64,000 nt of DNA from assembly GCF_900176355.1 (NCBI RefSeq), contig NZ_FWXI01000017.1:57847-121846 (forward strand). Direction: 5' to 3'. The stretch is from Sporomusa malonica. GTDB lineage: Bacteria; Bacillota; Negativicutes; Sporomusales; Sporomusaceae. Position numbers and translations under genes: made by a program. The notes under the pieces are model-generated. The model worked only from the letters and a program-made list of their open reading frames with translations, searched no databases and was not told the DNA's origin. This document shows, piece by piece, positions 34,145-42,158 of the stretch. Each line of letters opens with the position of its first letter. The first letter of the stretch is position 1.

Positions 34145-34179
34145 AAAGCGCCGTTAGCAAATTTTCTAACGGCGCTTTT
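34145..34179. terminator. Terminator after the ars operon
   Basis: AAAGCGCCGTTAG pairs with CTAACGGCGCTTTT around an eight-base loop, with T and A runs. It lies about 120 bp past the stop of the distal arsC gene. Confidence 0.85.
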
Positions 34180-34300
34180 GATGTGAACTTACACTCCTTT
34201 AAATTGTCCGCTACTAACGGAGAGTAGCTTCAAGCACTTTTGCCATATCAGAATCAAGAATATTTTCATTCACGGACAAGATTTTAAATACTGCTATACT

Positions 34301-34720
34301 TTATGGCTTGTCGCCAAAGTTTTCTTCAATCCAGAGTTTAATTTCTTCCCGGACCTTGGCTACTCCCAAAAGGATTTCTTCTTCCGTACCAGTAAATTTG
34401 GATGGGTCTGAGAAGCTATGGTGAAGCCGCTTTTTAGCATTCGGGAAATAGGGGCAGGCTTCTTTAGCGTTATCACAAACAGTTACTACATAGTCAAAGT
34501 GTTCATTTATGAATTCATTCAAGTGCTTAGAACGATGGGAACTTAGGTCTATACCGATTTCTGCCATCGACTTAGTAACATAAGGGTTTACCTTAGTGAC
34601 TTCAGTTCCTGCACTAAGTGACTCAAACCTGTCACCATACATTGCCCTCAAAAGACCTTCAGCGATTTGAGAACGAGCGGAATTGTGTGTGCATAGAAAT
34701 AGCACCTTCATTTTTATCAT
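34301..34720 (-). CDS. arsC: Arsenate reductase ArsC, low-molecular-weight phosphatase type (second copy)
   Basis: A 139-residue thioredoxin-coupled arsenate reductase of the LMW protein tyrosine phosphatase fold. The P-loop is CTHNSARS (residues 10-17), and the redox relay Cys pair is in TVCDNAKEACPYFP with six residues between the Cys. An Asp in SDPSKF completes the catalytic set. The ATG overlaps the arsR stop by 4 bp and follows GGAGGAG. It is the third gene of arsC-arsR-arsC; no arsenite efflux gene is present in the window. Confidence 0.9.
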   Translation of the reverse strand: MIKMKVLFLCTHNSARSQIAEGLLRAMYGDRFESLSAGTEVTKVNPYVTKSMAEIGIDLSSHRSKHLNEFINEHFDYVVTVCDNAKEACPYFPNAKKRLHHSFSDPSKFTGTEEEILLGVAKVREEIKLWIEENFGDKP

Positions 34721-35052
34721 TTAAACTCTCCTCCAACTATACGGTTTGACGAGCAAGGAGCCACCCGCTCCTTCGAGTACAATTCAGGTTTAATCTCACT
34801 AATAAAGTTGCCAACAACCTCAAAGGCTTTCGGGGTAAGGCTGTAATATATCCACTTTCCATCCCGTGAATCGCTAACTAATCCTGCATTTTTTAACGTT
34901 TTTAGATGATGGGAGATTACAGGTTGGGTTTTTTCAGTTTCAAATGCGTCAAGAATATCGCATACACACAGTTCCTTGCCTAGAAGCATCTTCACTATTT
35001 TAAGCCGCGATTCATCACCTAAAACCTTGAATATAGTCACCAAGTTTTCCAC
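34717..35052 (-). CDS. arsR: ArsR-family metalloregulator
   Basis: A 111-residue winged-helix repressor of the ArsR/SmtB family. The start is typical (IFKVLGDESRLKIVKMLL), and the alpha3-type sensor motif ELCVCDIL has two Cys separated by one residue, as in the As(III)-sensing ArsR proteins (CVC). A C-terminal Cys (APCSS) could be a third ligand. The recognition helix is in QPVISHHLKTLKNAGLV. It lies 9 bp after one arsC gene and is coupled to the next, so it probably autoregulates the operon. Confidence 0.92.
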   Translation of the reverse strand: MENLVTIFKVLGDESRLKIVKMLLGKELCVCDILDAFETEKTQPVISHHLKTLKNAGLVSDSRDGKWIYYSLTPKAFEVVGNFISEIKPELYSKERVAPCSSNRIVGGEFK

Positions 35053-35061
35053 AAAACATCC

Positions 35062-35487
35062 TCATTTCTGCTCGCCAAAGGTCTTTATAATATAATTCTT
35101 GATTTCATCCCTTACGTCTCTTACTTTGCAGAGTATATCTTCATCTGAACCTTTAAAATCTGACGGGTCAGGAAAACTCACATCATCAACTTTCAGTCCA
35201 TAATAGAAAGGGCATTCAAGGTCCTTTGCCTTATCACATACTGTTACAACATAATCAAAAGATATTTTCCTGAACTCATTAATTGATTTTGAATGATGAC
35301 CAGAGAGGTCTATACCGATTTCTAACATAACTTTCACTACATAAGGGTTAAGCGTTGTTGGTTCTGCGCCTGCGCTAAAAGCCTCATATCTGTCTCCGTA
35401 TAGAGTCCTTAGCAGCCCTTCTGCGATTTGGGAACGCGCCGAGTTATGAGTACACAAAAAAAGAACCTTTTTCTTTTTCGTTTCCAT
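35062..35487 (-). CDS. arsC: Arsenate reductase ArsC, low-molecular-weight phosphatase type (first copy)
   Basis: A 141-residue ArsC, about 60 percent similar by eye to the second copy. The P-loop is CTHNSARS near residue 12. The relay Cys pair is in TVCDKAKDLECPFYYG, with seven residues between the Cys, one more than in the other copy, and two residues longer overall. FPDPSDF carries the late Asp. As the first gene of the operon it is preceded by the AT-rich promoter region. The pair looks like a tandem duplication separated by arsR. Confidence 0.9.
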   Translation of the reverse strand: METKKKKVLFLCTHNSARSQIAEGLLRTLYGDRYEAFSAGAEPTTLNPYVVKVMLEIGIDLSGHHSKSINEFRKISFDYVVTVCDKAKDLECPFYYGLKVDDVSFPDPSDFKGSDEDILCKVRDVRDEIKNYIIKTFGEQK

Positions 35488-35528
35488 CGCTATACCCCCT
35501 TGTATATGAGCGGGAATCCCCTAGGCCC

Positions 35529-35582
35529 ATATAAATATATTTATATATTTATATATTTATATTCATCTATATGATATATCTG
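35529..35582 (-). promoter_or_regulatory. Probable ars promoter/operator, AT-repeat region
   Basis: ATATATTTAT is repeated about three times (35530-35565), followed by ATTCATCTATATGATATAT, which contains dyad symmetry. It lies 40-95 bp upstream of the first arsC gene and is the natural place for ArsR binding. No clean promoter boxes can be singled out. Confidence 0.4.
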
Positions 35583-35691
35583 CTTAGTCGAAAATACAAG
35601 ATTACAAATGTTAAGTATTTGTTAAAAATGGAGGTTAGCTTTTTTAACACCTTTAAAGAACTTTAAACATCAAGAGGTAGTCGCTTATATG

Positions 35692-37194
35692 CTACCATCC
35701 CTTAACTGAGGTATCATTGCTTCGATTCACACATGTAAGGATGCGTGCTGAATTAGCTAAAACTGTAATGATACCTAGTATCCACATAATAGCCATTGGT
35801 GAAATACTCTGTACCGCAGCAAGCGAAACACCTACTGCGCTCAAGCCAGCCGACAAAGCTCGATTTTGCCAGATGACCTCATCGGTAAACTTACCGAGAT
35901 GGATAAGATTAGGAATTTCCCTTATGTCGTCTCCCTTGATTATCACATCTGCCGATTGCGCCGTACCCTCTGCGATGTTGCAGTCTATCGCCATTCCAAC
36001 AGTTGCAGCTTTCAGAGCCTGGGCGTCATTGCCCCCGTTGCCCACCATAATTACTCGCCTACCGTTCTGTTGCAGCTGATCGATTATAGCCTTCTTGCTC
36101 TCTGACGAATCAGCAGTCCAGTATTCCGGCACACCCAACCTATCGATTATATCCTGTATCGAATTCGAAGTTTCTCCTATAACCAAACCAATATAGTTTA
36201 CACCCAGTGCCCGTAACCTGCCAACAGCTTCATGGCTTTCCGGCCGAAGTTGGTAGCTATAGCCAACAATCCCAGCCAACTTCCCATTAATGGCAATGCA
36301 AAGCAAACTAAGTCCAAGATGCTCCATACGCCGTATTCTCGGAAAAGCTCGTTCAACCATTATGTTTTCCTGTGCCAAAAATTTGACATTACCTACAATA
36401 ATTCGGTCAGAATCGACTACAGCCATTACGCCAAAGGCACGAACTTCGACATCACTAGCTGAAGATAATTCTCTACCATCACTTTTCACATGTCCCAATA
36501 GCATGCCTGTTAGCGGGTGCGTTGTTCCCGCTACCGTTGATGCAGCTAATCGCAAAACTTCCGCTGCAGTGTGGTTCTTATCGATACCCACGATATCATG
36601 GAGTTCAGCAGTTGCGCCTGCTATGATGCTGCTTTCATCGAACACCACGGTATCGGCCTTCCCTATTATTTCAATCATATTCGCATCTTTAACAAACACA
36701 CCACCGCGTCTTGCAACAACTACTGCCAAGCCTAACGCTGCATGACGTGAAAGAGCCACAGCGACAGGGCAGCCTGCAATCAATACCGCCATACTCCGCC
36801 TAACGTCCCTTGTCAACAAGAAGGTCAGAGCAGCAATACCAATGCTCCAGAGAGCTAGTTCGGTAGTAGAAGTAACCTTCTTATTAGTCTCAGTCTTGCT
36901 AGAAGCCAACGTATTAGGTGATTCTGCAGTCCTATCCAAGAGCTTACTATACTGCGTTCGGCATAAGCAAATCTCCTGCAAAATTTCCGATACCATGATA
37001 CGATTTGGCTTGAAAAAAACCAATAGTTTTCCAGTCAAGTGATTGGCTGTCGCACTCCTTATTCCATTTCTCTCGCTTAAACGCATTGAAAGGTATTGGG
37101 CATAGCTACGGTTTCTTAAAAGTCCCTCAACAGAGATACGCAACCTCCCCGGAAATTGCAAACAGGCCTTTGCTGTAATTGTTGAAGCCACCAC
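35692..37194 (-). CDS. Pseudo-P-type ATPase with N-terminal HMA2-like module, altered catalytic motifs
   Basis: About 500 residues, GTG start with AGGAGG six bases upstream (an ATG at 37218 lies 5' of that site). Residues 15-72 form an HMA2-like domain starting FPGRLRISV with no CxxC. A hydrophobic pair with AGCPVAVAL, a variant of the P1B CPx motif, follows. Then comes a P/N-domain region in which DKTGT is replaced by DESSI (Asp186), GDGxND by GNGGND (385-390), and the TGD motif by IGET; the P1B HP motif is kept (TTHPL). The actuator domain with TGE, and the helices around it, are absent. Active transport is therefore unlikely. A regulatory or scaffold role for the neighbouring pump is inferred. 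Confidence 0.82.
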   Translation of the reverse strand: MVASTITAKACLQFPGRLRISVEGLLRNRSYAQYLSMRLSERNGIRSATANHLTGKLLVFFKPNRIMVSEILQEICLCRTQYSKLLDRTAESPNTLASSKTETNKKVTSTTELALWSIGIAALTFLLTRDVRRSMAVLIAGCPVAVALSRHAALGLAVVVARRGGVFVKDANMIEIIGKADTVVFDESSIIAGATAELHDIVGIDKNHTAAEVLRLAASTVAGTTHPLTGMLLGHVKSDGRELSSASDVEVRAFGVMAVVDSDRIIVGNVKFLAQENIMVERAFPRIRRMEHLGLSLLCIAINGKLAGIVGYSYQLRPESHEAVGRLRALGVNYIGLVIGETSNSIQDIIDRLGVPEYWTADSSESKKAIIDQLQQNGRRVIMVGNGGNDAQALKAATVGMAIDCNIAEGTAQSADVIIKGDDIREIPNLIHLGKFTDEVIWQNRALSAGLSAVGVSLAAVQSISPMAIMWILGIITVLANSARILTCVNRSNDTSVKGW

Positions 37195-37292
37195 CCGATT
37201 CCTCCTACAACTAAGCATGTTGTTATTTAATGTCGCAAATAATTTTGAGTCTTGTGGGTAATAGTATGATTAGCCATGATGAGATACATTGA

Positions 37293-38147
37293 TCAAACCA
37301 CCTTACGATGTGATGGTGCATGGTTAGAACCAGTGGCGTGCAACTTGTTTTTCAATTGTAGCACGTTCTTCTCATGGTTTAATTTCCCAACTAAGTCGTA
37401 TAACTCATAGATTCTTTTCGCAGCCGTCAAGCAGGTGTCTGTCACTAGCTTACGCCGTGTTGATTCAAGCAACCCGGCAACCTGGTTTATCATAATCTGT
37501 TGGTAACTCTCCCGCCTTGCAGGTGGACTGCAGCCTACGATACGGAGAATTACATCTCCTAATTGAATTTGTTCAGCAACCTGACTAATCACCATCGGCA
37601 CATTTAAACAGGAAACACACTCTCTAAAAAGCTTATTACCTGCCATGGCAGCAACCTCAGTTACTGTCATTGTGCGGCGGTACTCTCTAAATAGGCAAGT
37701 AATATAGACAAAATCTGCCAGGTTGATCGGTTCTACCTGTTGTAGATGTGTAAACGGTTTTATCCGGAAACATTGTTCTGCTGATTTTTCAATTATCTCA
37801 CTTAATTTTTTCTCTAATACAGTCATGTCATATGGCGAGAAGATGTTAGCATCAAAAGACTCTAGATCAAGCTTTTTTCTACCTAAAAAAACTTGATCAA
37901 TAAACGGTGCTACTCGTAAGGTACATTGTTTAAAGTAAACCGCTATATACTGACGAATAGTATTCTGACATTCTTCGACTAGCTGACATACCTCAACTTC
38001 GCGACGATATAAGCTATTCTGCAGAATAAAAGATTTTACGTCCAGACGACTGTGCAGTTGAACTCGCAGAAATAGGCGGTTAGCGGGTAATGGGTACGTA
38101 GTAGACGGTAAGCGATTCTTAGTGCCTACGGCGACTGACATTGGCAT
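37293..38147 (-). CDS. Hypothetical protein (284 aa) of the P-type ATPase locus
   Basis: A 284-residue protein I do not recognise. It is probably cytoplasmic, without a signal peptide or clear membrane helix. It begins MPMSVAVGTKNRLPS and has a strand-rich N-terminal part (NRLFLRVQLHSRLDVKSFIL), a helical middle, and a coiled-coil C-terminal third (AAKRIYELYDLVGKLNHEKNVL). The ATG is preceded by TAGGGAG at good spacing. It lies 98 bp upstream of the pseudo-ATPase gene on the same strand and divergent from the DUF5132-like gene, so it belongs to the locus. Confidence 0.7.
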   Translation of the reverse strand: MPMSVAVGTKNRLPSTTYPLPANRLFLRVQLHSRLDVKSFILQNSLYRREVEVCQLVEECQNTIRQYIAVYFKQCTLRVAPFIDQVFLGRKKLDLESFDANIFSPYDMTVLEKKLSEIIEKSAEQCFRIKPFTHLQQVEPINLADFVYITCLFREYRRTMTVTEVAAMAGNKLFRECVSCLNVPMVISQVAEQIQLGDVILRIVGCSPPARRESYQQIMINQVAGLLESTRRKLVTDTCLTAAKRIYELYDLVGKLNHEKNVLQLKNKLHATGSNHAPSHRKVV

Positions 38148-38353
38148 AAGTATTACTCCCTATTCGCGGCAATTTTCTACATATAGCATATGCTATTTTT
38201 GTTACCTAGAAGTTAAAAGCCTGTTAAACCTTTGTAAAATTAAACAATCTAAGTAGATAAAGTGAGCTCCTACATCAACCAGCAGAGTATTACATAAGGC
38301 AATCAGTAACAGGGAATGCTTGTATTAATAATTGCAATAAGGAGGGTTTATCT

Positions 38354-38836
38354 ATGAACGTTTTGCGTTGGGGATCGCAGATGCTGGCGCGGACTACGCC
38401 CACAGGCCTTATTCTAACTGGGGCAACACTTGCCATAGCATTGCCAATAGTACGCCGGGGACTACGTTCTACAGCGCTTCTGGCTACTAAAGGAGTTCTG
38501 GCGATAACAGACCAGACAAAAGGTGTTATCGCCAGATTCAAGGAAGATGCCGAGGATTTTATGGCTGAAGCACGCACGACGCAGCAGAATACAGCCAGTG
38601 AAATCGCTGAAGAATTGGATCAAGTAAGGCATCATGCACGGAGACATCGCCGTCGCCTTATGGCTGCTACCGCTACCGGTGTTGTAGCTATATCGGATAA
38701 AGCTAAGGAACTTAAACACGAGTTGCGCGACGCAATTGACGAAGTCAAGAGTAAGCGACCCCAAGGTGATCACTCATCACATACCCATGGGACACAACAA
38801 CATGAAATAGATTCCTTAGTAACCGATCCAGTTTAA
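38354..38836 (+). CDS. DUF5132-like small membrane protein of the P-type ATPase locus
   Basis: A 160-residue protein with AAGGAGG upstream. Residues 12-40 form a hydrophobic Gly/Thr/Leu-rich segment (TGLILTGATLAIALPI), followed by RRGLRSTALLATKGVLAI and an amphipathic helix with RFKEDAEDFMAEAR. A second hydrophobic stretch is near 112 (AATATGVVAISDKAK), and the C-terminus is His-rich. The same FKEDAEDFMAEA-type motif occurs in the 205-residue protein at 43934-44551. DUF5132 proteins are of unknown function and often lie beside P-type ATPases. It is transcribed divergently from the rest of the locus and ends at a strong terminator. Confidence 0.75.
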   Translation: MNVLRWGSQMLARTTPTGLILTGATLAIALPIVRRGLRSTALLATKGVLAITDQTKGVIARFKEDAEDFMAEARTTQQNTASEIAEELDQVRHHARRHRRRLMAATATGVVAISDKAKELKHELRDAIDEVKSKRPQGDHSSHTHGTQQHEIDSLVTDPV

Positions 38837-38965
38837 TTGACCCTCAGAAGCCAATAAGATCACTCCACCTGCAATAAAGAAAACACGGCTTGCGCCGACC
38901 TTTGGCGAAAGCGGAAGCCGATGTTGCCCTTATCCAGGAGAAAGTTATACTTTCTATCAGGACGT

Positions 38966-39010
38966 AAAAAAAACAAGAAGCGCACAATGCCAGTGCGTTT
39001 CTTGTTTTTT
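38966..39010. terminator. Strong bidirectional terminator
   Basis: AAAAAACAAGAaGCGCAC pairs with GTGCGTtTCTTGTTTTTT around seven bases, between the convergent DUF5132-like and calcium-ATPase-like genes. Confidence 0.9.
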
Positions 39011-39038
39011 AATTTACTTACTCTTTATTAACTATTTT

Positions 39039-42000
39039 CTATATTTTGGCACTACAAGTAGTATCTTCTAAGCTCGAAATAGCGCGTACACGCGAAATTC
39101 CGGCATCTATTATCCCAGTTGCAACTGCCATAGCAGTGGCTACACCCCAGTCGCCGGCAGATAAAGGAACCGTACCAAAAATTGACTGAAGTAAGGGAAG
39201 ATGTACACTGGCAGCAACCATACCCAGCGACAGGGCTACTGCCGCAACAAGCCACAGATTGCTGAACAAACCAACGCTTCCTGTCTGTTTTTCGCCGCGG
39301 CAATCAAATATATGCACAAATTGGCTGATTGCAAGTTGAACCAATACGAGGGTCCGGGCCAAAACCAGGTTACCGGTTGACCGCAATTTCCACATATACA
39401 ACAACAGACTAGTAAGGCCGATAATGAAGCCCCTGGCGAGTACTTTCGTCCCCAGACCACCGGCGAACACACTATCGCTAGCCGTTCTTGGCGGCTGGCG
39501 CATAATATCCTGGGCAGGCGGATCATTCACTAGCGCCACGGCCGGAAGCCCGTCTCCGACCAAGTTGATCCACAAGAGTTGAATCGGGATGAGTGGAAGC
39601 GGTAACCCCATCAGCGCAGCCAACAGCATCAATACGACCTCGCCAATATTGGTCGCTAGCAGATAGCGAATGGCCTTGCGAATGTTAGCATAAATAGACC
39701 GCCCCTCCTCCATGGCGTGTACTATAGTAGCAAAATTATCATCTGCCAGTGTCATACTAGCAGCTTCTTTGGTCACGTCTGTTCCCATAATTCCCATAGC
39801 GATCCCGATATCGGCCGCTTTTACCGCCGGTGCATCATTGACGCCATCGCCGGTCATCGCCACCACGTAACCTCGCTGCTTTAACGCTTTTACTATCCGT
39901 AGTTTATGATGCGGCGAAGTGCGGGCAAACACCGTGTTGGTTTCAACTGCATCGGTTAGCTGTTTATCAGACATACGATCGATTTCGCTACCCAGTAAAA
40001 CTCCGTCCCCGGCTTGTAACAGGCCGATTTCTCTTGCGACAGCACTGGCAGTTCTTTGGTGATCGCCAGTAATCATGAGAACTTTCACCCCTGCCTGCCG
40101 GCATTTAGCAATGGCCGGAGGAACTTCCGGACGGGGCGGGTCAATCATACCCAGCAGACCGCAGAAGATTAATTCTTGTTCTGGTTCTTCCTCGCTATTT
40201 TCGTCAAACTCCTCGATCAGCCGATATGCACAAGCCAAAACGCGAAGAGCCTTATTGGCCATCTCATCATTAGCGCACATGATTTCAGCACGAACCGCAT
40301 CGTTCAACTGGCGCACCTCACCGTCGCGAAGATAGTGGGTACATGCGGCTAATACGCGATCTGCTGCGCCTTTAACATTCAGGAGCATATCGCCCACTTG
40401 GGTTTTATACACAGTTGACATGATGCGGCGTTCTGATTCAAATGGATACTCGTAGACTCTTATAAATGATTTTTCTAGCTCGTCCCGCCATAAACCAGCT
40501 TTGGCGGCTGCTACCAGGATGGCACCTTCGGTAGGATCACCCTCCACCGTCCAAAGTCCATTACGATGTTCACTCATCGACAAAACCTTGCCTTCTTTAG
40601 ACGCCCTACTTTGATTCAATCGTGCATTATTACATAATGCACCAGTGAGCAGCGTTTGATATAGTTCGGCATTCTCATAGACGTTAACAGGGGCTCCTCC
40701 ATCGATAAAGAAGTCCCCTACAGGCGTATACCCCTCACCGGCCACCTGCCATTTTCGTCCGTGTGTATATACCATGCGAGCCGTCATCTCGTTTTTTGTA
40801 AGAGTTCCTGTTTTGTCTGAACAAATTACAGTAGCACAGCCCAGAGTTTCAACCGATGACAATTGGCGGATGATTATATTGCGCTTACTCATACGTTGTA
40901 CGCCCATGGCTAAGGCAATGATAACAATGGCCGTTAAGCCCTCCGGTATGGCTGCTACAGCAAGACTGGCCGCAGTTTGCAGCATATTCACGAATCCTTG
41001 ACCCCGTATTATTCCCGATACCATGACAAATCCAGATACCGCCAAACAACCGTAGACAAGGGATTTTCCAAGTTGCTCTAGCTTGCACTGCAGCGGCGTA
41101 GCCGCTTCAGTTTGATGCTGGATAAGTGAAGCAATTCTTCCCATCTCTGTTTTCATACCGGTCGCAACTACGATCGCCGTAGCTCGTCCCCGCGTTACAC
41201 CGGTGCCCATAAACACCATGTTCTTACGATCTCCGAGGGTAGTGGCTTCATTGCCTCGATATCTCGGATCTTTTTTCGCCGGTACTGTCTCACCGGTGAG
41301 TGACGCTTCCTCGGTAGCAAATTGAACTGCAGTTATCAGCCGGGCATCAGCAGGTACCCGATCACCTGCTTCAAGGATGATCAAGTCGCCCGGAATCAAG
41401 TTCTCAGCCGTCACCTTCTGGACCCGCCCCGCCCGAATCACACGCGCCTGTGGTGCTGCCAGTTTCTGCAAGCTTTCGATGGACTGTTCGGCTTTGCGTT
41501 CTTGAATAACGCCTAATACGGCATTAGCCACTACAATAGATCCCGTCAGGAGGGCGTTACTACGTTTCCCCAAGACAAAAGAAATACCGGCAGTCCCAAG
41601 CAGCACTTGCACCATAAAATCTTTGAATTGATTGCCCAATAGTTCCCAAAAAGATGCCCGCTTGCCTTCGACCAGCTTATTAGAACCCCATTCCTTAAGG
41701 CGGACGGCAGCCTCGCGGTCACTCAAACCAAAGTTATCTGAGGTTTTAAGAAAATCACAGACACTTTGTGTGCTTTCAGAATGCCACAGCTTACTGGAAC
41801 CGGTGTATGAAATGCCTTCTATCTGGGGGTTAGATACCGGTAAAGCTACCAGGCTAGGGCTGCCGTCGGCAAACTGCTGTAGGTTTATCTCCAGACTGTT
41901 GCCTCCCCGACAAAATCGCCCCCATGCCTGTGTTAAGACTTGTTGTATCTCCTTTACACCAAGTCTATTCTGGTCGAAATGAATTAAGGCCCGACCAGTG

Positions 42001-42158
42001 AGGTAATTTGCACTGATTGAGATAATGTTGTGATCAGATGCCAGCTGTTCTGTTAAAAATCTTGCAAATTGTTTGTTGTGGCATAATCCCGGTACACTGA
42101 CACGTAAGCGCCCGGGTAATAAGCGGTAAGTTTGTCGTTGATCTACAGATAAGAACAA
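39039..42158 (-). CDS. PEGL-type (calcium pump-like) P-type ATPase with N-terminal HMA2-like module
   Basis: A 1039-residue type-II P-type ATPase. Residues 8-75 are a Cys-less HMA2-like domain (YRLLPGRLRVSVPG ... RALIHFDQNR), unusual for this class. The rest is a complete SERCA/PMR1-like pump: actuator motif SLTGET (286-291), PEGL in TM4 (405-408), phosphorylation motif SDKTGTLT (Asp448), MITGDH, the hinge GDGVNDAPAVKAADIGIAMG-type motif, and a cation_ATPase C-terminal membrane domain. All catalytic residues are present, so it should be active; calcium (or Mn) as ion is inferred from the PEGL class. TTG start with AAGGAGG; its start overlaps the pseudo-ATPase stop by 16 bp. Confidence 0.9.
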   Translation of the reverse strand: MFLSVDQRQTYRLLPGRLRVSVPGLCHNKQFARFLTEQLASDHNIISISANYLTGRALIHFDQNRLGVKEIQQVLTQAWGRFCRGGNSLEINLQQFADGSPSLVALPVSNPQIEGISYTGSSKLWHSESTQSVCDFLKTSDNFGLSDREAAVRLKEWGSNKLVEGKRASFWELLGNQFKDFMVQVLLGTAGISFVLGKRSNALLTGSIVVANAVLGVIQERKAEQSIESLQKLAAPQARVIRAGRVQKVTAENLIPGDLIILEAGDRVPADARLITAVQFATEEASLTGETVPAKKDPRYRGNEATTLGDRKNMVFMGTGVTRGRATAIVVATGMKTEMGRIASLIQHQTEAATPLQCKLEQLGKSLVYGCLAVSGFVMVSGIIRGQGFVNMLQTAASLAVAAIPEGLTAIVIIALAMGVQRMSKRNIIIRQLSSVETLGCATVICSDKTGTLTKNEMTARMVYTHGRKWQVAGEGYTPVGDFFIDGGAPVNVYENAELYQTLLTGALCNNARLNQSRASKEGKVLSMSEHRNGLWTVEGDPTEGAILVAAAKAGLWRDELEKSFIRVYEYPFESERRIMSTVYKTQVGDMLLNVKGAADRVLAACTHYLRDGEVRQLNDAVRAEIMCANDEMANKALRVLACAYRLIEEFDENSEEEPEQELIFCGLLGMIDPPRPEVPPAIAKCRQAGVKVLMITGDHQRTASAVAREIGLLQAGDGVLLGSEIDRMSDKQLTDAVETNTVFARTSPHHKLRIVKALKQRGYVVAMTGDGVNDAPAVKAADIGIAMGIMGTDVTKEAASMTLADDNFATIVHAMEEGRSIYANIRKAIRYLLATNIGEVVLMLLAALMGLPLPLIPIQLLWINLVGDGLPAVALVNDPPAQDIMRQPPRTASDSVFAGGLGTKVLARGFIIGLTSLLLYMWKLRSTGNLVLARTLVLVQLAISQFVHIFDCRGEKQTGSVGLFSNLWLVAAVALSLGMVAASVHLPLLQSIFGTVPLSAGDWGVATAMAVATGIIDAGISRVRAISSLEDTTCSAKI

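Noticed and set aside
34214..34300. In-frame continuation after the distal arsC stop reading KILSVNENILDSDMAKVLEATLR
   Set aside because: It looks protein-like but is only about 24 codons after a stop, with no clear start or ribosome site and no family match; too short to call.
38837..38965. Possible small gene or repeat between the DUF5132-like gene and its terminator
   Set aside because: A GC-richer hairpin (CGGCTTGCGCCG ... GCGGAAGCCG) is present, but no frame has a start with a ribosome site, and no second copy was found in the window.
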